This document shows positions 12,401 through 25,500 of a stretch of DNA of 64,000 nucleotides, piece after piece (position 1 is the stretch's first letter; each line of letters starts with the position of its first letter). The notes under the pieces were generated by a model. The model made no database searches and was not told where the DNA came from. It saw only the letters and a program-made list of their open reading frames with translations. The position numbers were made by a program, and so were the translations under genes. This DNA is from Anadara kagoshimensis (taxonomy: Eukaryota > Mollusca > Bivalvia > Arcoida > Arcidae): NCBI GenBank assembly GCA_021292105.1, contig CM037862.1, positions 7,730,765 through 7,794,764 of the forward strand, read 5' to 3'.

Positions 12401-15400
12401 TCTTGATAGCTTTTAAAAAGGCAGCAGGTTTTAACCCTTGTCTAGTCATAATAATTTTAGATCCTCCTTCATCACCTAGGCTCTTGGTACTTAAGATGTG
12501 AAGAATATCCACTGGTATCACCTGGTGTCAGTATAATGTGACAGGGTAGTGGTATGCGTGTCTACTGCATACTGACTTAATTTCTGCCACTTCACCTATA
12601 CATGTAGCTGGTGATGTCTTGATATAAGTGAAATATTCTTAGACTGGAACTTTAAACCCCATTGAATCAATCTATTAATTGTTAAAATCTGTCTTGAGCC
12701 TATAGCCTCATCTGACATGCCGGTGATTACCATGGTTTCAGCATTGTTAAGTACAACCTTCCTCTAAAATAGGAAGTCAGCCCAAAACAAAGCCCCCCTC
12801 CCTTCCCCCATTTGCCAGAACCCATTCAATTAGTAGTGGGGTAGAATCAATGTTTCAATGTATATACTCAGTCTCTCTGGCTATTTTCAACTCTTAATTT
12901 TATATTGAAATATATTCTCTGTCTCTCTGATTACTGTCGATTATAATTCATCTTATCCCAGCTGGGGCTCCAACCCATGACACTTAAATCATGAGCCTGC
13001 AACCTTAACCACATGTCTCCAAACAAGCAAGTTAAAAGTACTAAAATTACTCTTATATAAATTAGCAGCCTACACAGGGGTCCTACCAGTTTTGGGTCCA
13101 AAAATATAGGAAAAATAGGAATATCAGGTCAAAATTATAGGGGTTTTATAGGAAATTATAGGAGGATTCATAAAATTATAGGAATATTTTTAAATAGTTT
13201 ACACAAAATAACATCCATGGCCTCTTTTCCTCCCCTCCAACCATTCCCTTTCTTCCTTTTACTAACAAATACAAAATATTGGCAACTGTGATATGCTGTT
13301 TTACCTCCAATGCTGCTAAATGTTAATTCTTGCTTCAGATATGCACTAAATGTGGGGAAAATGTCCCCATTTTGAATTCCTGAAGCTACCAGTAACAAAA
13401 ATATAAATAATAATTTTAAATCATATAGGAAAATATAGGCAAAGGTCAAAATTATAGAAATATAGGAATGGTAGGACCTCTAACTCCATGATGCCCTTTA
13501 ATGATACATCTATATATATTGTACATTTGTAGATTATTCTATTAATTTACCCAATCCAACCTCCCACACATTAATTACAGACTATATATAATTATTATGT
13601 ACTAGGTTTCCTTCCTACCCACAAACATTACCGGTATGTCAAAGTCTAAAGTACCATTGATCATAGATTCCAGTAAGGAAATTAAATATATAGTCAAACC
13701 TGTCTATAAAGGCCACCCGAAAAAAACCTGTAAAAGTTACCCTTATGGGAAGGTGGTCCTTATATACAGGTTTTTATAATCATCAAAAGTTCTAGCTATA
13801 GCCTGAAACCAGGTCTGATCCCAATATATGAAGAAGTAGAGAAGTTCTAGCTTCATCCTATAGCTATCCTTTAATTATCTACTACAGTCAAACCTGTCTA
13901 TAAAGGCCAGCCAAGGGAACCAGTAAAAGTGGCCTTAATGGGCAGATGGCTTTTATATACAGGTTCAAATAATATAAATAAAGAACAATTGGATAAATTC
14001 TACTGGCCTTTATAATAAGCAGATGACCCTTATATATAGGTGGCCTTTAAGGCAGGTTGGACTGTATATATATTTACATGATATTTAGACCTGTATAAAT
14101 CTATTTATTTATACAGTAAAATCAATACTCAGTACAACACATTTATCAAAAACCAACAACAATAACAGTTTGTAGCAGCATTTATACTGACAATTTATAC
14201 CCACGAGGAACATTTAAACTCAAATTCTGTCACTTTACTGCATTAGTGTAATGGTTGTCATGGAAATGAGAAAATTCTGATAGTTCCATTATTCATTGTG
14301 TTTTTTTTAAATTATATTTGTCAATCAGTTGCCATAGAATGATGGAACATCAATTATAAACAAAACGTCTTACCTAACAAAATGGAAGACAAACATCTTG
14401 CCCCACAAAAATGGAAAACACAGGCGCTTGGTGGTTGGAATAGGGTCTGTATGTTTTGACATGTGGCAGGTGTGAATTTGTGATTTCCACATACAAATTA
14501 CAACAGGAATGTAGTGGTGGAGTAATGAAGTTTATGCCCTAGTCAAGATTCTTTCACTTATATCAAGACAGTCAGTTCTTAAATGGTGGAAGAATCCTGA
14601 ATGCCTGGAGGAAATTCTGACCTTTGGCAAGTGAATCGACAAACTTTCTCACACTAGGATCTGCCCTGGTTGGGATTCAAACCTAGGTGTTGAGAAGTGC
14701 TGTGATCCATAAAACAGTATGTAAGACCAATTAACCAAAAAAAGCCAAAGATTTTAACAAGACTTACTAAGTGTGTTTTATGTCTTAATCAGGAGAATTT
14801 CACTTTTATCATAGCAGACAGTTTAAATAAGAGAAAATTGGCTGACTCCTTGTGATCGAACTATCAATCTTGCTCACCATAGGGTTTACCGAAGTAGGAT
14901 TCAAATCTTGGTAATAAATTCACTGTTATCTGTAAGCCAGTGTTTAGAACACTCTACCACTAAGGCCTTTAAAAGTCATAAAGCCACAGTCAGGATTCTT
15001 TCTCTTATTATAATGGGGTGGTCAGTTCTAGGACGGTTGAAGAAAACTGGTGACAACCAATGATCTTAAACAACTTGAGCAACACACTTTCTCACAACAG
15101 GACTGTCTGACTGGGATTTTAACCTAAGTGGTGAGAGTTGCTGTTATAATGTATCTGTAAACTTGGCTTCAGACGACTTGGTCATAGATGTCCCTTCAAA
15201 GTGAAGTAAAAAACATGACATACTCACCAATATTAATCCAGAAATTAACGATGACGTCCCAGTTAGTGCAACATAAAACTTTGGCGTCAAAGTGTTTAAA
15301 AACATGGTAGCTGAAATAAACAAAAAAGTGAAAAAATTAAATGTGCATATTAACTTAAGTCATGGTAGCTGAAATAAACAAGAGTAAACAGATTAAATGT

Positions 15401-16317
15401 GCATGTTGACTTAAGTAAAAAAAATTACTAAAATTTCAGATATACACCTGTATTATTAAGCATCTACCTGCACAGTCTCAAATAAACACCTGGTGGTAAA
15501 AGTTAATTTCTTGTGGCAAATACCAATATTGAAATTCAATAGATATTATGCATATATGCCCTTAAGTGGCTGAAAATTCTTTTTCATGTAAAAAAAAAAA
15601 AAATGAAAATGTTGTCTATTCTGAAATTTAACCAAGTCCAATTTACAGTACTACCGTAAATTAAAATCATAGACCTGATTTTACAGTAATCATTTTATTC
15701 AGACACTGAATTTTGGCGAAAAATACTTATGTCTGAGAAAATCTTTCAAAAACAAACTTTAGCAGATATGTGAAAAATACTAAAAAAAGATCTTTATTTT
15801 GGCAAATTTTGTAAATACGGCTAATAATAATTTTAAATTTGTGGATACCTAACAAACTGATAATATAAATAAAAAAGAATAATAAAATAATATAAAAAAA
15901 AAAATGAAATAAAAACTCACAAAACATAATTAAATCAAAAGCATCAATAAGTCAATGTATAATACTGTGTACTCGTTATATCCAAAATTTTCCAGTTTAT
16001 ACAGGGAAGTAAACACAAAAAAACAGAACTGCTGACCATGTACTAATTTATTATAATGTGTTATAAACTCTACAGTAAAAATACAAGTTATTGTGATCGG
16101 AATCATAAACACATAGAAATCAATACACCAGCTGTTTGATTCATTATCATAAAAACACAAACTAGGATACCACCATGAGAGGAGGAGATTTTTATATGCA
16201 TGTAACAAATGAAACTGATCTTTGATGTGTATTATATTTCTACTGTTATCAATCACATCACATGTATAGTAATTAAGTTTATATATTTTATTTATTTATT
16301 ATAAATACTGAAAATCA

Positions 16318-16350
<33 letters not shown>

Positions 16351-16473
16351 CGAGTGTGTGTGTGCGAGTGTGTGTGTATGTGTGCGTACATGCAAAAGAG
16401 AGTACGGTACTGAATACTATACAAGTGCATAAAAATGTGTTAAACTTTTGAGTTCCTCCATATATTTAACATA

Positions 16474-16516
<43 letters not shown>

Positions 16517-19500
16517 AACTTGTACCGATAACTGTATGCAGTGTACGAAAATATGTTACAACTTTGAATTACTCCATACATTTAATATGGGAGAAATATA
16601 GAGGCATGTGTATACATTTTAAAATGACTTATATATAAATGTTTAAAACCAGTAAAATACAATGTATTAATTCTAAAACACCTGTTTATATTTAAGTTTT
16701 AATTAAAGCGGGGTTTTATTTTCATATTGCAATCCAAACATTTAAACATGTGCATCACACCAGTTCATCAAGGGCAATATGTGTGTACTGTTCATGTACA
16801 TAAATATATTATAAGTACACACACACACACTTACACACACACATACACAGAGAGAGAGAGAGAATGTTGGGCAGTTTGTCGCAACTCTATTTTAGTGAGT
16901 TCAACCCAAATATGCTATATATGATGTAAAATGTAAAAGAGAGAGAAAGAGAGAAGAGAGAGAGAGAGAGAGAGAGAATACTTACAGTCCCACATAATGC
17001 CAAAACATATAACCGCAAGTATAGAATTTGGAATGTAAACAATATTCTTCAAATTCTTAATCCAATAATAGGAACAGATTATATGAATTTTAAACTGACA
17101 ATTATTCAGCACATAAACTGTTGTCAGCAGTGACTTCTTGTAATAATCCAGAGTAGAAATACTGTTTATAGATGTAACATGAAAATCACAGATCTCTCAC
17201 TCAAATATAGCTATAACTAAGAAAGAGACAAACACTTATAATAAATAGATGACACAAATAATATCCATTTTCTGAACACACAGTGACCAAGAATTAAATT
17301 ATAATATGTCGGCAGAACATAATCTAATCCCATGTGATGTCAATATGATGTTAAACTAGACTCTACTCCACCATTACTGGCCAAAAGTGTGAAAATTACT
17401 GCCTGTAATAAGCTACCATTGATGTACAAAATAGACGTCCTCCTCACAATGACAGCAGCAAGACACACACACAGAGATCAATCACATATTGTGTAGATAG
17501 TTAAAGATACAAACTACCTTAAAAACCTCGTCACATGAAAGGCACAAAACCAGATTCCAAAAATACAAATTAAATACAAGTCTTGATGACGACTAGAACA
17601 AGACGGTTAAAGGAAATGGCTCTTAGAGGAAATAGAAACCCTATTACTGTTCAAGTAAAATCGTATCCAAAAAAATCAATACTGCACAATGTTAGTGAAT
17701 CGAAATAGCATAATAATACGACTATAGACAGTCCTCTAAGGAAATCAAATACAAGCTTAGACCTTAAATGTACTGCAATGAAATTATCAATGCCATTGCT
17801 AATTTCTGATCGGAGAAGATTCAGGTAGAACTGCTTAATGGCTACATCATCTGTTTATAATGTGACTGAATCTATAATCCACATAATAACTATATAAATT
17901 TTATTTGACATTAAAAGGCTCTGATTGTCATACACATTATTAAACATAAATAAATATGTCAGGATTAAATTTATCATATTTCAATGATATCACGTTTTAT
18001 GACATATCAATTTTTTGGAAATATATTTTTAAGACGAGTAAAGGTCTGACCTGTAAATATATTGTACTAAAAGTGTAAATTCTGGGATTAATGCTATGTA
18101 ATCTTGTGAAAGCTTCTTCCTTTCTTCTTGAATTTATTGCTTTATTGATTTTGATGAAGTTTTCATTGTTAGATGGAGATGTCTCATAACTTAAAATTTT
18201 TTGTCTTGATATAGAATGCACTAAAGGTAAATGAAGATTCCATAGTGATTGTCTGACAAGATGAACATCTAGCTCTAATAAAATTGGAGATGGTAAGGTG
18301 TTTGGCTATGGTTTTGGTCCATTAATTTTTTTAGAATTCTTTTTTCATTACAAGTCATTTTAAATTTTCAGATACCCTTTTCATATTTGAAATAGATTAT
18401 TAATTCTCTGGAAATTCTGAGAAAATACTCTCATTAGAACTCTCTTGATGGGATGATATCCTTTTAAAAGTGACAACAATCTTGAAGACCATCATTTCAT
18501 GAGGGGCACAATCTTAAAATTTATTGAGTCAACTTGAGTGAATGTTGTATTTTATTGAATCAGCATTTTTCAGCTGTAAGAAGTGAAATCATTTTTTTCT
18601 ATTTTAACTGATGGTTTTATCATAACACGAGTTCAGGGGTGTGTGTGGGGGTTTTGTGCAAGTATTTGTGATCGTCTTTGTACAAGTGCTCACTAACAGC
18701 AATTTTTTGAGAGCTAGTACAGATATAAATCACAAATCACCAAGTCCATTATAGTACTGGTACAGATCTTGGGCCATCCAGTAGAGGCCTATGACAAGGA
18801 AAAACCCCTAATCATTAGTGAGGTTGACTGAGGGTCCAAACCACAGTGGTGACATTCCTTGGGTTTGAAGAATAACACCTAAATCATTCTATCACTGTGG
18901 TTCCTACCACAATCTTAAAGGGGCATCACCTAATGGGACGCTATCAGTTTTCAGATAATGGGAGGTCACCAGCTCACAGAAAGTCATATCTACTGAAGCC
19001 TTAGAAGTCAAATCTTTAAGTACATGTAGATCTGAACAGTAAAAGGACTGAAAAGCTGAAAGCTGTTATGATGAATAAATACCATATACATTTTAATTTT
19101 AAATTTAACTTTTAAAGACAGCCAAATCTGCAATCAGGGGTAAGACCACCAAATCCATAATCAAGGGTCTACTACTCAGACTAGCCAATAAAACTACTGT
19201 TAACCCATAAGCAATATCACAATACTGAGTAGTATACTTAACTGGTTGATGTTTATTTTTTACAATGAACAAATCTAAATACATGTATATATACAAAAAT
19301 GGTATATATATTTACTTACATAATAAAAGGTTAAACATGTTGAAGCTGCAAAAACTATACTAGACTATCAACTTATATATCCAACTACAGATATAACATG
19401 GTTTTTACTATCATAAAGTTTTCAATATTTCTATATAACATCCAGTTTGTAAGACACACAGCTTACCAGTTACAGCAGCTGTAAAAAGTTCACACAAACA

Positions 19501-22500
19501 CAAATACACCAGATGTTCACATCAAAATAATAGTGTCAGCTTAATGTGCAAATTCTTAAACATATAAAATAGTATACATCATCTATAAAGCTCTTTTTGA
19601 CATTCTTTTTCATTCTTCTCTCTCATTTACTCTTTTACACTCGGTAAATTCCTAGTAACCTTATACACATCACTTATTATATAATATATACTGCTAACAT
19701 TTTATGTATTCAATGGTCATTAAATTTTCATACAAATAGACCTTATCATTTCATCAGACCACTTAACAAATGAGAGGCACATTTAAGTGATTAGTTAATG
19801 GGTAATACAGCCATATAGATTTCAGCTATATAGTGCAATATTGAAATTACAAAATCTGTTAAACAAAAGTGCTGGAAGGGCTCTACCGTGAAAGTTCAAT
19901 TTCACATGTTTGGGGAAAAGGAGGAATGCGAAAACAAAGTATTTAAACAAAATGGCCAGTTATGAAAAGTGAAAAGCATAGATGTTTTTTGTATCATTAT
20001 CTCTTAATACATGTATTATAATTTCTTTTACTACACACTGGTAAATGGTTTTAGAAAAAAAACCCTTAACAGATTCTCTCTCTCCGTCTCTCAATTCTGC
20101 CATCTCGCTCTCTCATCGCCATCTCTCTCCCCTGCCATTTTGTGCTCTCTCTCACCTGCCATCTTGCACATTCTCTCTGTCACCTGCCATCTCACTCTCT
20201 CTCACCTGCCATCTTGAACACACACAAACACACTCTCTCTCTCTCTCTCATCTGCCATCTCACACTCTCTCTCTCTCTCTCACCTGTCATCTCTTTCTCT
20301 CTGGTTGTTGATATAATTACCAGTACATGTAAGGCATCACTGTTGGTGATTTACCTGTGCCATTATAATATTGATAATTTTAATGATTAATGGCAATGTT
20401 CATCAATTCATCCAGGGATTCCATGTGGACAATGAGGATATGATATTTAGATAAATGAGATAATAGAAAGATTTGTGATATTGAACCGAGATCCATTAGG
20501 CCAGTACAAAATGTCAAACTCATCCCAGTGTTTCAATTTGATATTTCATCAAAAATTCATATCAATAGCAGCAGAAATTCATATAGATTACAATCATGTA
20601 CTAGTATTTGTGACTATCAGATGTCATTTCAAACATGCTGGTACTAAAAAACTTAAAAGCAACTGAACTCTGTAATGTGTGGTGTTTAAAAACAGGTATT
20701 CATGACCCCACTTTTGACAAACAAAAGCTCATAGTAAACTAAACCACTGGTTCAAAATTAAAATCTGCTAGTGTAGAATGAAATGTACAGATAAATTAAA
20801 TTGCTGGTAATTTACATGTAGATATGGTCAATTATGATTTGGTGTTTACCCTATGAAAGGTACAAAGCTAAATTTTCATTCCTGGTACCCAAAAATCAGC
20901 AATGGCTACAAATTTCTCAGAAATATTTTAAAAATAGCCTACATGTATTTTAACAAATTCTGGCAATTTGGCTACTACCATAATAATTTTTAATTTGTTG
21001 AATCCTAGCAAAGTAATATGTTTTGTAATATCTGAACAATGAATACAGAATTTTGAAATATTGTTTATAGCAGTGTATTTGTGGTAAGTATATACGTAGG
21101 TAGTTCTACATCAATGTTACAAATCCTGACAATAAATCAATAAGTCTGAATATATACAGTTTAATGACGTATAAATACTATATATATATATAAATCATTT
21201 AGCTAAGGATGTATACCAGACAGAAGACAATGTTGGAATGATGTAAAATAGCAAAATGGTTTTCATAATGATTTATTGTAATTTTAAACATACATCAAAA
21301 CTACTGGTACTACATACAATCAAACATGTCTATAAAGGCCACTCAAGGGAACCAGAAAAAGTGGTCTTTATGGACAAGTGACTGTTATTTAAAGGTTCAA
21401 ATAACAAGAGTAAAGAGTGATTTGGGATTCGTTATTAGCCTTTTAAAGCAGGTGTCGCTTATATAGAGGTGGGCTTTAAGACAGGTTTGACTGTAACAAT
21501 ATTGAAGGATGGGCTACGTTTTCAGACTCAAGTGTTCACAAACCTGGTAGCCAAATCACCAATAGTTACAAATGTTTTAAGTCATCTTTCATGAGGTAAC
21601 AGATTTTAACATTTTTGTAAAAAAAAAATACTTCTACATCTAAAGACATATATACCAGCCTAATAGAATCTGTTACCTGTTTGTGACCGATACCGTATGA
21701 TCTCAGTCTCGGGTGATGTGGTGTAACATATCCCAATTGAGACTATGTTACATCACATCACCCGAGACTGAGATCAACCCGTATCAGTCACAAACAGGTG
21801 ACAGATTCTATTTCTCGAACCATTAAAGTGTTTATAACTGTGATACGTACAGAACAAAACACATACTCTCATGAGGTCTCTTGCATTCCTTTGCGCACAT
21901 AATGCATTGTACAAATCTGCTCTTTGAAAATAATCCCATTGACAACTCTTTATAATTTTAAAATATCAACGATTTGTATTCAATGCAAATATAAAACAAC
22001 TCTGACAATGAAATATTTTGAAAAAAGTAAAATAAAACACATATTTGAAAAATAAATAAAAAACGCTTTGTTTTGATGACGTCAAGAACAATGATCCGAT
22101 ATGTCATCCTGATTGTTCAATTGTCGTGTGAGACAGTACCAGACAAACTGGACAAGACAGAAAAATCTAGCACTGGTGTGCGCGTGAGATTTTTCTATCC
22201 AAGGTACGAGAAAAGTGAACTGAGGTAGGAAATTTAGTAATTGTTTGTTGTATGTTTAACAGTTATTTCACTTATAACGAGATGTCACCAGCTATATGAG
22301 AAGTGGCAGAAATTTTTATCTTTGCAGTGCACTAAGGGGATGTTCAGAGAGGGTTCTGAACTTGCCATGCTTACTGTGACACAGACATCAGATTTTAAGG
22401 TCTCTTCTGTACGTTCAACAGGAGTGATTGAATTACATGTATATTGTGTGGTACATTCTTCTTCTTCACCATATAAGAATTAGTGTTGGACCGATTAATC

Positions 22501-25500
22501 GATTTAATCTATATCTAATCATTTGAGCATCCGATTAGCAATAATCATTTCTAAAATCTAATACAGTCGACTCTTGTTAATTCGAAATCGGTTGAATCTA
22601 AATTTCGCTTAAATCAAAATGATACAAATGGTCCCGTCAGATGGCTATGTATTTCTATGTAAATTTGTATGTTTAATTGGAAATACCGAAATTCGAAATT
22701 TTGCTTAAATCGAAGTGAATTTTCAGTCCAAATTACGAAATATAACGAAAATTCCAACGTTTAAATCGAAATCAATTTTCAGTCCAATCTAATACCAAAT
22801 ATAATGAAAATCTAAAGTTTTAATCGAAATATACTTTCCTTGTTTATACTTTTGAATGTTTATACAACAAGCGGCAAAATAAAAAAATACACAAAAATAT
22901 TCTATCTTAAACTTGAACAATACCTCAAATAATTACTCCATCTCTTATTTAAAATGTGTTTACAGTAACAGAATGACGGCTTACTCGGAAGATTCATTTC
23001 CGACTAAAAATTCCCATAAAAAGAAAATCGGCATCTCGTGCTATTTTCACGATTTTCAATTTGTACTCGACATACCGGTCATTAGTAAACTGTCAATCAG
23101 TAAGAGGAGAAATTTCATTGGTTTAAACTTATAGAGTGGGCGGTCTTCTATTCCACAGAATACCCAAAGCTAATCGACATGCCGAAACTTCTTTGATCTA
23201 TCAAGGCCAATTGTTTACACCATTCAGCTAAGTACTACAGGTGTGTGACATGACAAACTGTGATTTTAAAAATCACCAAAGTCAGACGCTTAGGATTACG
23301 GATGAAGAAATTATGCTTATGAACAAAATTGAATGAATTTTGACAGGAGTTACTAGTAATGTATAGCTAGATCTAGATCGGTCGTAGGGAAAAGGTGTAA
23401 ATTGTTAAAAAATCTTGATAAAACAATTCTTCAATTGAGAATCACTAGTGCTGGGGAAACTTCAATGGAACCTTGTAAGTTACGGTGAAGTTTTTTTTAG
23501 ACTTTTTTTGGCCTCGCCATAATCCGTGTTTCATGGAAAATATCAATGGAATATTGTAAGTTACGGTGCATTTTCCGACTTACTTATTTATTGCTTACAG
23601 AACGTGGTCAAATTTAAGTTTGTTAAGCTTTACATTAACATAGAAAAATTTAAAATGCTTTACTATTGAGTTATCTCCCGTTATCATCGTTCTGAAGTGT
23701 CCGTCAGCGATCAAAACGGTTAATTCGAAAATTCGGATAAATCAAATTTTTTCGTCCGATCCCTTCAATTTCGAATTAACGAGTCGACTGTAATCGATCG
23801 ATTTCTATTATTTACTGAAGTTTGTTCAGTGAACGTCTTTTATAAAATAAGTATGAAATTGTAACTGAAAATAGTGTACTTGGAAAAGAAAACTAACACA
23901 AATGTAAGGAAGAGTAAATGAGCAGAAAAATGGAGGATATTTTAAGTCTTAAACAGATTAAATATCTTGCAGATATTATCAAGACTAAAAATTAGAATTT
24001 AATCTAATTTACTTTGTAATTTTCACTTCAATTTATTAACCAATTATAATTGGAAAATCCATTGAAATCATCTTCCAACTATAACCGATTAATCGATTAT
24101 GAAAATGCAACCGATTCCCATCACTCATAAGAATGAATCAGTATGGACCGATAATTTCATTAAGGTATTTTGGGATGTACTTGATAAGTGGTCTACAGCG
24201 GATCAAGAATCACAGCGTCTCTCAACCCTAGGTTCAAATCACACTTAAGACAGATGCTAGTTTGAGAAAGTTTGTCAGGTCAGTTTGATTGCCAAAGGTC
24301 AGTTCAATGGTTGGAAAACTTTTCTTTGGCTACACTGGTTTTCTCAATACAGATTTAAGAATCATTACTCCACCACTCCACTCATCAATGTTAAATTTCC
24401 TAATAATGTCTGGAAAATACAGTTATACAATGTATGTACAGTGAAACCTGCATTAAAGGCCACCTCTATACAGGGTTCGCACAGACATTTGGACTCTAAA
24501 TTTAAGGATTTTTTGGGCCTTTTCAGGGTCTTATTTGCAAATTTAAGGCCTAATCAGAGGTACAATTGAAGCAAAAAAAATATTGATGCAAAGGCAATTA
24601 AATCAATAAAACAATAACATGTCCATAGTAACAACACGTGAAGTGGATAAGGTTGAAGTCCTTCAGGATAAATTCAAGGGCTTTTTAGGGTCAGACTTGT
24701 TTTTAGCGTCTTTTTAGGGCAAACCTCAAAATTTAAGGATTTTTCCAGGCCTGTACAAACCCTGTCTATAATATTAATTATCATGTAATGGCAATCTGCT
24801 TTTACAGACCAGTAAATTCTATCTCAACAAGTTTGTAAGTTACCTTACCATAAAGGAGTAGACAGTTTAATGGTGACCTTTAAAGACAGACTGTACATTA
24901 TGTATATGTCATATACTTACTAATTGAGAAACATTAAAATTATATAGGATTTTTACTGACCACTTCTACCTAAGGCCAATCCAAGATCCCTAATGCCAAG
25001 CGTTTGGTAATGATACAATTTTTAAAGTCTTTTCTGAGAGGGGAGGGGCAATTTTCAAAAGCATTCCTCTAAAACGCCATATACTGGTAACATCAATATT
25101 TTTGCATTCAAGTAATGTTAAATATGGAACACTAAGGTCTTAACAATGGGGTCAAAATTAGGGATATCAATGGCCTTACAAATGACCTCTTCTAGAATGA
25201 ACACTGAAAAAAAAACCCCAAAAAACTGAGCTACTGACATGAAATGGTGTCCCTTGATTATGATTTTTATACTTTCAATAAAAAGAAAGATAAAACTTGA
25301 CAGTAGACATCAGTCATTTTGGGGTTATGATAAACTGAAATAAGGTCTTCTTCATTATTAAGGCAAGCTAAAGGGTTTTGTAATAAACTTTAGTGAGTCA
25401 ATGACTTTACTACAATGGCTTCTATTTTTACATGTTTAATTATCACAAAGTAAGATTGTAATTCACTGGTTATTCAATCAGCATAAAAACATCATATAGC

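Noticed and set aside
15930-16256. 108-codon minus-strand frame in ST7 intron 1
   Set aside because: AT-rich, hydrophobic/aromatic low-complexity translation with no recognisable motif, no splice context and no similarity to ST7.
20011-20390. Overlapping Ser/Leu-rich plus-strand frames
   Set aside because: Translation of a CT-rich minisatellite in all phases.
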